64,000 nt of DNA from an uncultured Flavobacteriales bacterium (GCA_913057205.1 CAJXNO010000002.1:1-64000); one strand, 5' to 3'. Positions 28,401 through 36,701 are shown, counted from the stretch's first letter. A program made the numbers and translations. Notes: generated by a model from the letters alone, not told the origin.

Positions 28401-28548
28401 CATTCTGCTGCTGCGCTATGCATTCGATCCTGCTCGGAAAGACCGATTTATCTAAGCCGAAATGCTTGATGGGATGGATCTGTGCCGAAAGTGAAACTGC
28501 ACATACCCAAACGAAACTAAATACCAACCAATGCCTTAACCTGCTCAT
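25462..28548 (-). CDS. Membrane-anchored beta-propeller sensor with degenerate PP2C/SpoIIE-like domain
   Basis: A 1,028-residue protein with a signal peptide (ending AVSLSAQ). Residues ~20-620 are two-component-regulator propeller repeats (for example VSCLASNGNEIWVGHWTGNL, NLTVWIATxAGLDQYLGE-type units). A Y_Y_Y-like beta domain (~640-725) follows, then one helix (~736-758, WWFYTLLFLVIVFAIFFM), a coiled coil, and a cytosolic C-terminal domain (~830-1028). That domain resembles SpoIIE/PP2C phosphatases (VILLDVGLSGAAAQAVTAELY, and DDFAVFIWN at the end), but the metal-binding Asp-Gly-His part is not conserved, so it may be an inactive binding domain. It probably senses an external or periplasmic ligand. 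It overlaps the upstream gene by 32 nt and the downstream one by 4 nt. Confidence 0.82.
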   Translation of the reverse strand: MSRLRHWLVFSFVWVCAVSLSAQIHPIKHFGLDKSVFPSRIECIAQQQNGNLLVGTLAGLVEYDGYSFETIGVAHGLAESSVSCLASNGNEIWVGHWTGNLTKITPRLDSFQRYELAEAMEFSSIKKLAPEGDDLYILNESGQVFLLDSNGLERMVLPIDETARVIDLWSRNEQVFVVIDAGVLRLDLSLGAAERNWEWVFESDADPLQFVFEWNEGHYLVQTSKGWLELTGMDEEGLQTRPVALPTDLAVEDAAVDLYGNIWLATRSAGAFRFTPASGEVAQLRRSNGLSYDETRAVFVDREGIVWIATAAGLDQYLGEAFKRFDRSYGLPENMVWDVVILMDQLHAATSKGWVKYALGNEAQLADAVLVGLKENEVFQLCSDQQQSIYAITDDGRLWAYRSASDALIEVEALEEEARCIALVNGYLWVGTDDGIVVIDPLQLSLVEKITTRTGLSGNRISGIYYNHLNNETWISALGSDLVRFKEGKFKRYALREDGTPNVIMDAAFDQQGQLWVATYDDGVYVLKGEGFERLQGKADIEVSSSFALAIDEQGSIWMGNNGDLAVYYPALDEYKLFLESDGFTGVEVNPGAMVYHPRTGIWMGTLMGVVNLQPEELQTNPFEPTLQVTQAFLGAHDLLAAERSTSTFGENNELTVRFEGASLMNPEKNCYFYRLKGLHENWRSLDKPQSISYHALPIGSYQFELKACNNSGVCTSNFQVLPFEIAPPFYRTWWFYTLLFLVIVFAIFFMDRYRTVALLEDRNRLAERIEQKEQAFIELDQRTQELIGERKLDHRYMESIRRFRSDREQPLEEVLSGFVDQYQSIQKGEAVYSKSVRTLRTMDADIVILLDVGLSGAAAQAVTAELYLAFRQQLRPGMTPDQVLSTWTACAQGLTAHLKGLRSLDWLLCLNMNQQSWLAFDGMVVHTSVGSSIQRLKARNAAEGMHGDITHDARITCVPERVFEQLNEAGTKTFPEEKLTELLLKLSDVSNAALAEGFLGSFNRWKGAMEQFDDFAVFIWNNQSMSK

Positions 28549-29650
28549 ACTCCTGTTCTGCTATTTCTTCACCATTCTTGCTGCAAGTGACCACCTCAAA
28601 AAGAAGCCAATCATAGCTCGCGCGAACATATTCAATCCGTTTTCCATTTTCAGAAACAAGCAGCCGTTCTTCTGATAGCCATATCCCTTCGCTTGTTCTG
28701 AAATCAATGACTTGAATGCTTGGTGTAACGTTGGAGGTAGCGCTCGACCGGCTTGCACCCATTGAGCTCAGTCGTTCTTGCTTTGCGGCACGTGCTTCTG
28801 CGAGCAAGGTTTGCTCCTTTTCATGTTGCTCCGCCCATTCCTGGCGGGCCCGTTTCGATTGCTGAATCTCTTCCTGCATACGATCATCCTCCTGCTGCAA
28901 GGCCGAACGCTGGTCTTCCCAACTATTGCGCTGTTTAGATCTACTGATTACCTGAACCTCTTCCTCCCTTGCATGGTGACGTTTCTGAGCATCAATATCC
29001 AGCACCACATCGTCTTCTTCTTTCAGCGACGCCTTCTCTACCTTCCGCTCCGGAGGTGTTTCTGCAGCCTCTGCTCCAACCGGCTCATCCACAGGAACCT
29101 CCTCTGTAAATGCATCAAACGTACGCTCCTCGCGTTCCAACGATTCCGAATCCTCGATTGGTGCTTCCCCAGCCGCAAATCGCTGTTGAATCTCTGCATG
29201 CAGCCTCTTGATCTGAGCGATCGCCTTGGTATTCGGTACAAAACTGAAGGCGTCCTCACCTTTGCCCGTCTTTTTCACTACCCCAATGCTCGCCTTGAAC
29301 GGCTGATCATCTATTCGACTGAAGCGTTGGAACATACTCATGTTCAAGGTCACTTCATACACCGTCTCCGGCAGTTCTTCGAACATTCGGGTATCGATAT
29401 CAATGGAAACAGGGAACATGAAGGGACGCGTGAAGACCAAAACGTACTGCTTATCGAAAGGAATCTCTGTTTCGTACTTACCTCGCCGATTCACGGCCAG
29501 GGTTCGCAAGACCTTACCGTCCTCTACTACCTTGATGGAGACCTGATCCAATCCCGCACCCTCATGACTCACTTCTCCGGACAGGCGCACCTGAGCCCAG
29601 CCACTGAAGCCAGCTGTAACGAGCATGAAGAAGAGTGCAATTGATCGCAT
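28517..29650 (-). CDS. Secreted protein with carboxypeptidase-regulatory-like domain and coiled coil
   Basis: First gene of the propeller unit, 377 residues. A signal peptide (MRSIALFFMLVTAGFSGWAQ) precedes a beta-sandwich like CarboxypepD_reg (VRLSGEVSHEGAGLDQVSIKV... to ~100), an acidic, Pro/Glu-rich stretch (~160-215), a long Glu/Arg/Gln-rich coiled coil (~225-300, RQEWAEQHEKEQTLLAEARAA) and a C-terminal domain with VIDFRTSEGIWLSEERLLVS. No catalytic motif is seen. Coiled coil plus propeller in one operon suggests a structural or signalling complex at the envelope. The 3' end overlaps the propeller gene by 32 nt. Confidence 0.8.
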   Translation of the reverse strand: MRSIALFFMLVTAGFSGWAQVRLSGEVSHEGAGLDQVSIKVVEDGKVLRTLAVNRRGKYETEIPFDKQYVLVFTRPFMFPVSIDIDTRMFEELPETVYEVTLNMSMFQRFSRIDDQPFKASIGVVKKTGKGEDAFSFVPNTKAIAQIKRLHAEIQQRFAAGEAPIEDSESLEREERTFDAFTEEVPVDEPVGAEAAETPPERKVEKASLKEEDDVVLDIDAQKRHHAREEEVQVISRSKQRNSWEDQRSALQQEDDRMQEEIQQSKRARQEWAEQHEKEQTLLAEARAAKQERLSSMGASRSSATSNVTPSIQVIDFRTSEGIWLSEERLLVSENGKRIEYVRASYDWLLFEVVTCSKNGEEIAEQEYEQVKALVGI

Positions 29651-29714
29651 CGATGATGGTCTGAAGGCTAAAAGTAATAAAGCCGCGCATCCTGCATCAC
29701 ATAACTTGGATTTC

Positions 29715-29722
29715 TACCTTTG
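29715..29722 (+). promoter_or_regulatory. Consensus -7 box (TACCTTTG) of the phosphoribosyltransferase gene
   Basis: An exact TAnnTTTG match 18 bp before the ATG at 29741. It lies within a possible longer frame from 29720 and so supports the later start. Confidence 0.55.
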
Positions 29723-29740
29723 AGCCTCATTCAAGTGAGC

Positions 29741-30217
29741 ATGAAAACGATCATTCTTGACGCTTCTCGGATCAGTCGCATCACGCAGCGCATTGCTTAT
29801 CAAGTGATGGAGCATTGCTATCAACAAGACCGCATTACCCTTATTGGATTGGAGCCGAGAGGAACGTGGGTGGCTGATCAAGTGAGCAAGGTATTAAAGG
29901 ACCTCGCACCTTTTCAGGTCGACCAGCTATCACTGAACATTGACCATGCAGATGCACTCGAGCAAGATCAAGCGTTGATAAAAGATCGCTATGTGATCTT
30001 GGTGGACGATGTGATAAAGTCTGGAAACACGATGATGCAAGCTGCTGGAGCCATCATGCAGTATGAACCTCATTACCTCATCACGGCGTCACTCGTAGAC
30101 CGTAAACATCGCCGGTATCCGATTCAGAGCGATTTCACCGGCTTGAGTTTGGCAACTACGATTCAAGAACATATCCGTTTGTTGATCGATCCCGAGCCTA
30201 CGATCTTTCTTGAATGA
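29741..30217 (+). CDS. Phosphoribosyltransferase family protein (PyrR-like)
   Basis: The start MKTIILDASRISRIT gives 158 residues. The PRPP-binding loop YVILVDDVIKSGNTMMQA (about residues 85-102) has the two acidic residues and the following small residues of type I phosphoribosyltransferases. RISRITQRIAYQVMEHC and the DRKHRRYPIQSDFTGLSL segment resemble PyrR, the bifunctional pyr-operon regulator/uracil phosphoribosyltransferase. No pyrimidine genes are adjacent, so a regulatory role is not supported here; simple PRTase activity is safer. The last 20 nt overlap the convergent aroK gene. Confidence 0.85.
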   Translation: MKTIILDASRISRITQRIAYQVMEHCYQQDRITLIGLEPRGTWVADQVSKVLKDLAPFQVDQLSLNIDHADALEQDQALIKDRYVILVDDVIKSGNTMMQAAGAIMQYEPHYLITASLVDRKHRRYPIQSDFTGLSLATTIQEHIRLLIDPEPTIFLE

Positions 30218-30761
30218 TACCCACGAGGTGGTCGGATAGCTCCTTTGGCTTCATTTGCATAACGTTTACAATCAAGTGCGCCTTTTTGTAAAACGTACTG
30301 CGTTCATCTAAGAGCTCCTGTAGGTAATTCACCAAGGTCTCCCCCTTCTTAGACCTGATTAAGGGACGTTCAACCGAAGCCGTTTCCAATCGTTTTGCCA
30401 AGGCCCCCGCTGGCGCATCCAACCAAATGCTCAATCCTTGGTCGAGCATGAGATCAGCATGATCGCTGAAACATGGTGTACCGCCACCTGTTGAGACCAC
30501 GATCTTCTGTTGGCCATTCAGTTTGGCTAAGCATGACTTTTCTAGCGTTCTGAAGTAGGCCTCGCCTTCACGTTCAAAAATCAATGAAATGGAGCGCCCC
30601 TCCGTATTCTCGATCATGTCATCAAGGTCTACCCACTCCCATCCTAAGCTGGCTGCGATGCGCTTACCATAAGTGCTCTTACCAGCGCCCATCATACCCC
30701 AGAGGTAGATCTTGTTGACAGGACCATCAAATTGTAAAAAGGGAGCGAAGGAAATATGCAT
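30198..30761 (-). CDS. aroK: Shikimate kinase
   Basis: Catalyses ATP-dependent phosphorylation of shikimate in aromatic amino-acid synthesis. Walker A is GMMGAGKST (about residues 22-30), the shikimate-binding DLDDMIE follows strand 2, then FEREGEAYFRTLE with the binding Arg, the STGGGTP loop and the lid Arg in SVERPLIRS. Length (187 residues) is slightly long because of ~15 extra N-terminal residues; an internal GTG just before NKIYLWG would give the usual length. It is divergent from the GNAT-like gene (23 bp between starts) and overlaps the PRTase tail. Confidence 0.94.
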   Translation of the reverse strand: MHISFAPFLQFDGPVNKIYLWGMMGAGKSTYGKRIAASLGWEWVDLDDMIENTEGRSISLIFEREGEAYFRTLEKSCLAKLNGQQKIVVSTGGGTPCFSDHADLMLDQGLSIWLDAPAGALAKRLETASVERPLIRSKKGETLVNYLQELLDERSTFYKKAHLIVNVMQMKPKELSDHLVGIIQERS

Positions 30762-30784
30762 TTTATTTGAACCTTTGAATTGCT

Positions 30785-31957
30785 ATGAAGGTAACGGCCA
30801 CCGAAGTTAATGACAAGGTTACTATTGAGGCGTTTCGGAAGTTACCCTTTACGTTGTACAGGGATGATCCGAACTGGATTCCTCATATGCGTCAGGATGT
30901 AGAGGCCGTCTTTGATCCTAAGCAAAACAAATTCTTTCGGCATGGGGAAGCCATCCGATGGATCTTCAAGAACGATGAAGGCAAAGTGGTTGGAAGAGTG
31001 GCCGCGTTCATCAATGAAAAACAGGCCCGAACCTTTCCGCAGCCCACAGGAGGCATGGGCTTTTTTGAGTCCATCAACAACCAAGAAGTAGCCTTTCAAA
31101 TCTTCGACACCTGCAAGCGATGGCTACAAGAACGAGGGATGGAAGCAATGGATGGACCGATCAATTTCGGCGAGAAGGATCGATTCTGGGGCTTGATCAC
31201 GGAGAACTTCGATATGCCTCCCTACTACGGCCAGAACTATAATCCGGCGCATTATGTGGACTTTTTCGAGGCCTATGGCTTTCAGATCTATTACAACCAG
31301 CTGATCTTCTTCAGAAAGGTAGAAGACCCGCTCCAGGAAAAGTTCCACGAGCGCTACCTTAAGATCAAGAACGATCCGAACTACCATTGTGAGCACATCA
31401 ATAAGCGCAACTTGAGCAAGTACGCGGAAGATTTTAGAACGGTATACAATCGAGCATGGGTAACCCATAACAACTTTAAAGGCATGTCTAAGACACAGGC
31501 CATGAGCATCATGAAAAAGCTCAAACCCGTCTTGGATGAACGCCTGATATGGTTCGTGTACTTTAAAGGAACTCCGGTTGGCTTTTACATCTCTTTACCC
31601 GAATTGAATGAGATCTTCAAGAAAGTGGGCGATAACTTGAATGCTTCGGGAAAGCTCAAGTTCTTCGTGTACAAAACACTCGGTATATGCCGAAACTCAT
31701 TTGGCGTAGCTTTCGGAATCGATCCTGATCATCAAGCCAAAGGGATTGAAGGCTTCATGTTTCAGCACATGGCTGAAGTGATCCAACGCAAGAAACTTTA
31801 CGACGGCATCATCATCACGTGGATCGGTGATTTCAATCCGAAAATGATCGCCATCATTCGTTCGCTTGGAGGCTCAAAGATCAGGCAGATGGCTACCTAC
31901 CGTAAACTCTTCGACCCAAATGCCACCTTTGAACGATCTCCAATCATTGAGCGCTAA
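30785..31957 (+). CDS. GNAT-like acyltransferase family protein
   Basis: A 390-residue cytosolic protein of a family common in Bacteroidota and usually labelled GNAT N-acetyltransferase. The N-terminal half has the family stretches FTLYRDDPNWIPHMR, GRVAAFINEKQ, MGFFESINNQEVA and MDGPINFGEKDRFWGLI; the C-terminal half has GNAT-like VAFGIDPDHQAKGIEGFMFQHMAE and GIIITWIGDFNPKMIAIIRSLGG. The acyl acceptor is unknown. It is followed after 8 nt by a glycosyltransferase, so it may act in the surface-polysaccharide locus. Confidence 0.82.
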   Translation: MKVTATEVNDKVTIEAFRKLPFTLYRDDPNWIPHMRQDVEAVFDPKQNKFFRHGEAIRWIFKNDEGKVVGRVAAFINEKQARTFPQPTGGMGFFESINNQEVAFQIFDTCKRWLQERGMEAMDGPINFGEKDRFWGLITENFDMPPYYGQNYNPAHYVDFFEAYGFQIYYNQLIFFRKVEDPLQEKFHERYLKIKNDPNYHCEHINKRNLSKYAEDFRTVYNRAWVTHNNFKGMSKTQAMSIMKKLKPVLDERLIWFVYFKGTPVGFYISLPELNEIFKKVGDNLNASGKLKFFVYKTLGICRNSFGVAFGIDPDHQAKGIEGFMFQHMAEVIQRKKLYDGIIITWIGDFNPKMIAIIRSLGGSKIRQMATYRKLFDPNATFERSPIIER

Positions 31958-31965
31958 ATGGCGCA

Positions 31966-33054
31966 ATGAATCGTAACATTGCAGCCGAATTCAATCAGGT
32001 GTCTAAAAACAGTCCATTTCCGAAGGTCAAAGTAGCCATTGCGCTGCTCTGCTACAACAACAAAGACCTGCTTGAGCGTTTCCTTCCCGGACTGCTCACG
32101 ACCATCCCGAAAAGCAAGGACTACGGACTGTTCGTGATCGACAATGCATCCTCGGATGACACCCAAGACTACCTGGCGCAATTCAAGGATCAACTCCATG
32201 TGATCACCATTGAAGTGAATAAGGGCTTCACCAATGGCTATGCACGTGGCTTGGCTCAGATCAATGCCGACATCTTCTGTCTACTCAGCAGCGACGTGGA
32301 AGTGAGTCCAGGGTGGATCGAACCGGTTGTTGCCCAATTCGAGCAGGATGCCAAGGTTGCCGTAGTGCAGCCAAAGATCAAGAGTTGGCATGAGAAGTCC
32401 CATTTTGAATACGCTGGTGCCAGCGGTGGCTTCATCGATGCCTTGTCTTTTCCGTTCTGTAGAGGGCGTATCTTTTATGATGTTGAAGAAGATCATGGGC
32501 AATACAATGAACCGATGGAGATCTTCTGGGCCTCGGGTGCATGTTTCTTCATTCGTGCCCATGTGTATGAGGAAAGCGGTGGACTTGACAACGATTTCTA
32601 CGCTCACATGGAAGAGATCGACCTGTGCTGGCGTTTGAAGAATCGCGGTTATAAGATCATGGTGTGTCCACAATCAGAAGTCTACCACATCGGTGGCGCC
32701 GTGATTGCTTATGGAAGTCCGGAAAAGACCTACCGTAATCACCGGAACAACCTGATCATGATGGTGAAGAACCTGCCGCCATCGGAGCTCTTCTGGAAGG
32801 TATTCCTTCGCTTATTGCTGGATGCACTGGCGTTCTGGAACATGGTGCTTCGCGGACAGGTACGCGCTTCATTTGCAATCATCCATGCCCATTGGAACTT
32901 CCTTTGGAACCTCCCGCGCTGGCTGAGGAAGCGACAGAAACTGCAATCGTACTGCGTAAAAAACTGCAACGACGCTGTATATCCACGGTCGATCATCTGG
33001 GATTACTTCGCGCGCGGAAAGCGCACCTTCGCTTCCTTGAATTGGAAACCCTAG
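31966..33054 (+). CDS. Family 2 glycosyltransferase
   Basis: A 362-residue GT-A fold enzyme. The opening VAIALLCYNNKDLLERFLP and FVIDNASSDDTQDYL bind the nucleotide sugar; CLLSSDVEVSPGW carries the DxD-equivalent (SDVE). SGACFFIRAHVYEESGGLDNDFYAHMEEIDLCWRL is typical of rhamnosyl-/WbbL-like GT2 enzymes, with the catalytic-base E-E-IDL-WR pattern. A short hydrophobic, membrane-associating C-terminal part follows. It probably adds a sugar to a cell-surface glycan and may use the nucleotide sugar made by the genes just downstream. Confidence 0.92.
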   Translation: MNRNIAAEFNQVSKNSPFPKVKVAIALLCYNNKDLLERFLPGLLTTIPKSKDYGLFVIDNASSDDTQDYLAQFKDQLHVITIEVNKGFTNGYARGLAQINADIFCLLSSDVEVSPGWIEPVVAQFEQDAKVAVVQPKIKSWHEKSHFEYAGASGGFIDALSFPFCRGRIFYDVEEDHGQYNEPMEIFWASGACFFIRAHVYEESGGLDNDFYAHMEEIDLCWRLKNRGYKIMVCPQSEVYHIGGAVIAYGSPEKTYRNHRNNLIMMVKNLPPSELFWKVFLRLLLDALAFWNMVLRGQVRASFAIIHAHWNFLWNLPRWLRKRQKLQSYCVKNCNDAVYPRSIIWDYFARGKRTFASLNWKP

Positions 33055-33124
33055 GATCGTAAGAGGCAATCGATAGAAGAGCTTCCGATACAAATTCTTA
33101 ACGCCTCCCCTATCCTGCAGCTTT

Positions 33125-33132
33125 TATATTTG
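33125..33132 (+). promoter_or_regulatory. Consensus -7 box (TATATTTG) before rfbF
   Basis: An exact TAnnTTTG match 23 bp before the rfbF ATG, in the only sizeable gap (101 bp) of this stretch. It likely starts an operon rfbF-rfbG-epimerase-DUF4105. Confidence 0.55.
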
Positions 33133-33155
33133 CGGTCAACACGAAACTCCCCTAC

Positions 33156-33929
33156 ATGAAGGTAGTCATATTCGCAGGCGGCAAAGGAACCCGAATCAGT
33201 GAGGAATCGCATCTCAAACCGAAACCCATGATCGAGATCGGTGGCAAGCCCATCCTGTGGCACATCATGAAGATGTACCAAGCCTTCGGTCATACCGAGT
33301 TCATCGTTTGTTGCGGATATAAAGGCTACGTGATCAAAGAGTATGTCTACCACTACTTTCTGCACAACTCAGACCTTACCATCGACTTGAGCAACAATGA
33401 GATGCAGATCCACAACAGCAATGCAGAACCGATCAAAGTAACCTTGGTAGACACGGGGCTCGATACGATGACCGCAGGTCGACTGAAGCGCGTTGAGCCT
33501 TACGTAAAGGGCGAACGCTTCATGCTCACCTATGGGGATGGGGTCGCCAACATTGACATGAAGGAACAATTGGCCTATCACGAGGAAAAGGGTGTTACCT
33601 GTACCATGACCATCGTACAGCCGGGAAGCCGATTCGGAATGATCGAATTGGACGAGAACAACATTGTAAAAGCTTTTGCCGAAAAGCCCAAGGAAGATGG
33701 AACGTGGATCAATGGAGGTTTCTTCATCTGCGAACCAGAGACCTTTGATTATTTGCCAGAAGATGCGGATGACGTGATGTGGGAACGCTATCCACTCGAA
33801 AAACTAACAGAAGCAGGTGCATTGGCCGCTTATCGCCATCATGGCTTTTGGAAGTGCATGGATACGTTGCGTGATAACATGGACCTCAACCGCATGTGGG
33901 ACGAGGATCCTAAGTGGAAAAACTGGTAG
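33156..33929 (+). CDS. rfbF: Glucose-1-phosphate cytidylyltransferase
   Basis: Makes CDP-glucose from CTP and glucose-1-phosphate, the first step to CDP-linked 3,6-dideoxyhexoses. The 257-residue protein opens with the nucleotidyltransferase motif MKVVIFAGGKGTRISEES, then LKPKPMIEIGGKPILWHIMK, CGYKGYVIKEY, the TGRLKRV-like AGRLKRVEPYV, the metal-site LTYGDGVANIDM and the FWKCMDTLRDN ending, all specific to RfbF rather than RfbA/RmlA. It is followed by rfbG after 3 nt. Confidence 0.96.
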   Translation: MKVVIFAGGKGTRISEESHLKPKPMIEIGGKPILWHIMKMYQAFGHTEFIVCCGYKGYVIKEYVYHYFLHNSDLTIDLSNNEMQIHNSNAEPIKVTLVDTGLDTMTAGRLKRVEPYVKGERFMLTYGDGVANIDMKEQLAYHEEKGVTCTMTIVQPGSRFGMIELDENNIVKAFAEKPKEDGTWINGGFFICEPETFDYLPEDADDVMWERYPLEKLTEAGALAAYRHHGFWKCMDTLRDNMDLNRMWDEDPKWKNW

Positions 33930-33932
33930 CCC

Positions 33933-35003
33933 ATGTCGATCAAAGAAGCTTTCAAGGGCAAGCGGGTATTCTTGACTGGTCATACCGGGTTCAAAGGTGC
34001 ATGGCTGCTGCTCTTGCTGAAGGAATTAGGCGCTGAGGTCAAAGGCTACTCCCTAGCGCCTAAGCAAGACATTGACCTCTATCCAAGCATGGGTGGAGAC
34101 GCTTATTGTGAGAGTGTCATCGCTGATATTCGGGACGGAGCACGGCTCGAAAAAGAAATACTAGACTTCCAACCTGACTTTGTGTTTCACCTCGCTGCCC
34201 AGGCATTGGTGATCGATGGTTATGCGAACCCCGTGGAGACTTACGAAACGAATGTGATGGGAACGATCCATGTGATCCAAGCCCTTCGCAAGCTTTCCAA
34301 GCCTTGTTGCAGTGTCTTGGTCACCACCGACAAGGTCTACGAGAACATGGAAACCGGCGAGGCTTATCCAGAAGATGCGCGTTTGGGCGGATACGACCCC
34401 TACAGCAGCTCTAAAGCATGTGCAGAGATCGCTATTGGCAGTTTCCGAAACTCGTTTCTCCACCCGGATAGATACAACGACCATCAGCAGAGTTTTGCTT
34501 CCGTGCGAAGCGGTAACGTGATTGGCGGTGGCGATTGGAGTGCGAATCGATTGGTGCCAGATATTGCACGGGCGCTGATCAAAGGAGATGACATTATCCT
34601 GCGGAATCCGAGCGCCACGCGTCCATGGCAACACGTGCTTGACCCGTTGATTGGATACTTGACCCTTGCCACTAACATGACCCAAGACCCTGTTCGTTTC
34701 GCTAGCGCGTACAACTTCGGGCCCGAGCCGGAAGATGAACGCGATGTGGAGTCGATGACCAAACTGGCCATTGACGTTTGGGGTAACGGAAGGTATCAAA
34801 CACCGGAACTGAAAGATCAGCCCCATGAGGCGGGACAACTCAACCTAGCCATTGATAAGGCAAAGCGGGACCTGGACTGGTCGCCTCGCTTCACCTCGGC
34901 GGATGCGGTGAAGTGGACGATGGATTGGTACAAAGACGGTCGTGAAGCGCCGCATGATTATACCTTGAAGCAGATCCAGACCTACTTGAAGTATGTAGCA
35001 TGA
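33933..35003 (+). CDS. rfbG: CDP-glucose 4,6-dehydratase
   Basis: Converts CDP-glucose to CDP-4-keto-6-deoxyglucose with bound NAD. The 356-residue extended SDR has VFLTGHTGFKGAWLLLLL (NAD-binding GxxGxxG), the HLAAQALVIDGYANPVETY segment, the catalytic TTDKVYEN (Thr and Asp-Lys) and YSSSK, then RSGNVIGGGDWSANRLVPD and RPWQHVLDPL, all characteristic of RfbG. The stop overlaps the next start by 4 nt (ATGA). Confidence 0.96.
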   Translation: MSIKEAFKGKRVFLTGHTGFKGAWLLLLLKELGAEVKGYSLAPKQDIDLYPSMGGDAYCESVIADIRDGARLEKEILDFQPDFVFHLAAQALVIDGYANPVETYETNVMGTIHVIQALRKLSKPCCSVLVTTDKVYENMETGEAYPEDARLGGYDPYSSSKACAEIAIGSFRNSFLHPDRYNDHQQSFASVRSGNVIGGGDWSANRLVPDIARALIKGDDIILRNPSATRPWQHVLDPLIGYLTLATNMTQDPVRFASAYNFGPEPEDERDVESMTKLAIDVWGNGRYQTPELKDQPHEAGQLNLAIDKAKRDLDWSPRFTSADAVKWTMDWYKDGREAPHDYTLKQIQTYLKYVA

Positions 35004-35545
35004 AGATTGAAAACACAGCTATACTTGGCGTTCACGTGCTTCATTTCTTTCATGCAGGCGATGATCGTGGAATGTTCGTGAAGCCCTATCATGCGCCTAC
35101 TTTGATCCAGCATGGCTTGGTAAGCGATTACAAAGAGAGCTTCTACTCTACCAACCAACGTGGTGTGATCCGTGGGATGCATTTTCAATACCCACCGCAT
35201 GACCACGCTAAGATCGTTTACTGCACATCTGGAAGCTTAACCGACGTTATTCTGGACCTCCGTCAGGGCTCACCTACCTATGGACAACATGTTTGCATTG
35301 AATTGAGCGGGAACAATTACAAGGGAGTTTACATGCCTAGTGGTGTTGCACATGGCTTTGCCGTGCATGAAGACAACACCTGCATGATCTACTTAACATC
35401 CACTCCGCACGCCCCTGAATACGATGGCGGAGTGCACATGGATTCCTTTGGTATGAAATGGCCCTATGATCAACCGATCACCTCTGATCGCGATCAACGA
35501 TTCCCAACACTGGAAGCCCTTGAAAGCCCTTTTATCTATGCTTAA
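35000..35545 (+). CDS. RmlC/RfbC-like sugar 3,5-epimerase family protein
   Basis: A 181-residue cupin. GVIRGMHFQYPPHDHAKIVY holds the catalytic-base His and the following Lys of the RmlC family, DVILDLRQGSPTYGQ and YMPSGVAHGFAVHE are further signatures. Because it is coupled to rfbG by a 4-nt overlap, its substrate is probably a CDP-4-keto-6-deoxyhexose (or its 3-deoxy derivative) rather than the dTDP sugar of canonical RmlC. This would parallel the 5-epimerase of the CDP-ascarylose pathway. Regiochemistry (C3, C5 or both) cannot be read from the sequence. Confidence 0.9.
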   Translation: MKIENTAILGVHVLHFFHAGDDRGMFVKPYHAPTLIQHGLVSDYKESFYSTNQRGVIRGMHFQYPPHDHAKIVYCTSGSLTDVILDLRQGSPTYGQHVCIELSGNNYKGVYMPSGVAHGFAVHEDNTCMIYLTSTPHAPEYDGGVHMDSFGMKWPYDQPITSDRDQRFPTLEALESPFIYA

Positions 35546-36701
35546 GATAATGCACTTTATAATACTGGTATTGTTTACTTTAACTTTAATTAAAGTAAGT
35601 CATGCAGAAGCGCCAACTTTGTCGCCAGAAGCCGAGGTCTCTGTGCTCACTTGCTCGCCTGGCGGTGAGCTTTACTCCCTTTTCGGACACAGCGCCATTC
35701 GCATACATGATCCGGTAAAGCACATCGATGTGGTGTTCAACTACGGCACCTTTAGCTTTGATGAAAACTTCTACTTCAACTTCGCGATGGGGCGGTTGAA
35801 TTACAGCCTATCGATCCAAGGAATGGAGAACTTTCTGCGGGCCTACAAAATAGAAGACAGAAGTGTGGTAGAACAAGTGCTGCGTTTGGAGCCAGAGCAA
35901 AAGCAAAAGGTGGTTGATTATTTAGATTGGAACCACCTGCCAGAGAATCGCGAATACCTTTATGACTTCTTTTATGATAACTGTTCTTCACGGATCCGAT
36001 TTGTCTTAGAACAGGCTTTGCCGGATGCAGATGTCGACTTTCAGGACCTGCAATATGAGTCGAAGCCTAGCTTCCGAGACATGATCGATGAATACTTGAT
36101 CTATCATCCATGGGGCGACTTCGGGATCGATCTAGGGCTTGGACTCCCTTGCGACAAGGTTCCGAGCAGTGATGAGTATGTATTTCTTCCGAATGAGTTG
36201 GAGCGCGCGTTTGATCAGGCCAAGCTTGATGGTGCACCGCTCGTGATGCGGAAGGCTACCATGATCGAAGGATCACCGCTCCGTGCTTCGTTCAGCCTTT
36301 TTGATCCGAGTCCATTGATGTGGCTGTTGCTTGGACTCGTGGTGGTCTTCTCTACCCTAGGCTGGCGCAGAAAGCAGCTCTGGTGGGGAATCGATATGGC
36401 GTTATTCTTGATCATTGGAGCGGTTGGCCTGCTGGTTGCCTTCCTTTGGTTCGTGACCGATCATACGGCAACGGTGAACAACCTCAACATCCTCTGGGCT
36501 TGGCCAACGCACCTGATCGCCATCTTCTTCTTGATGATGCCGCGGGTGCGACGCACCTACATGATGATCTATGGAGGCGTGCTTGTACTTAGCTTATTGA
36601 GTTTTCCTTTTTTACCGCAAGCCTTGCACCTGGCTACGATTCCGTTGATGATCATCGGTATTGTACGCGCGGCATTGTATTGGCGGATTGGAAAGGTATA
36701 G
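35538..36701 (+). CDS. DUF4105 membrane protein
   Basis: The start at 35538 overlaps the previous stop by 8 nt and gives 387 residues with a signal peptide (MHFIILVLFTLTLIKVSHAE). The DUF4105 domain (about 35-190) shows LTCSPGGELYSLFGHSAIRIHD, NYGTFSFDENFYFNFAMGRLNY and the YDFFYDNCSSRIRFVLE motif; the conserved His, Asp, Asn and Cys suggest a cysteine-protease-like fold, though no activity is established. The C-terminal third has four or five membrane helices (about 280-385). It sits between sugar-nucleotide genes and the tandem lipoproteins, so a role in envelope assembly is possible. Confidence 0.9.
   Translation: MLKIMHFIILVLFTLTLIKVSHAEAPTLSPEAEVSVLTCSPGGELYSLFGHSAIRIHDPVKHIDVVFNYGTFSFDENFYFNFAMGRLNYSLSIQGMENFLRAYKIEDRSVVEQVLRLEPEQKQKVVDYLDWNHLPENREYLYDFFYDNCSSRIRFVLEQALPDADVDFQDLQYESKPSFRDMIDEYLIYHPWGDFGIDLGLGLPCDKVPSSDEYVFLPNELERAFDQAKLDGAPLVMRKATMIEGSPLRASFSLFDPSPLMWLLLGLVVVFSTLGWRRKQLWWGIDMALFLIIGAVGLLVAFLWFVTDHTATVNNLNILWAWPTHLIAIFFLMMPRVRRTYMMIYGGVLVLSLLSFPFLPQALHLATIPLMIIGIVRAALYWRIGKV

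Noticed and set aside
28778-29644. 288-codon plus-strand frame opposite the coiled-coil protein gene
   Set aside because: It is a mirror of the minus-strand gene; its composition (runs of Leu, Phe, Arg, Cys) reflects reverse-complemented Glu/Gln codons. The minus-strand product has a clear signal peptide and domains.
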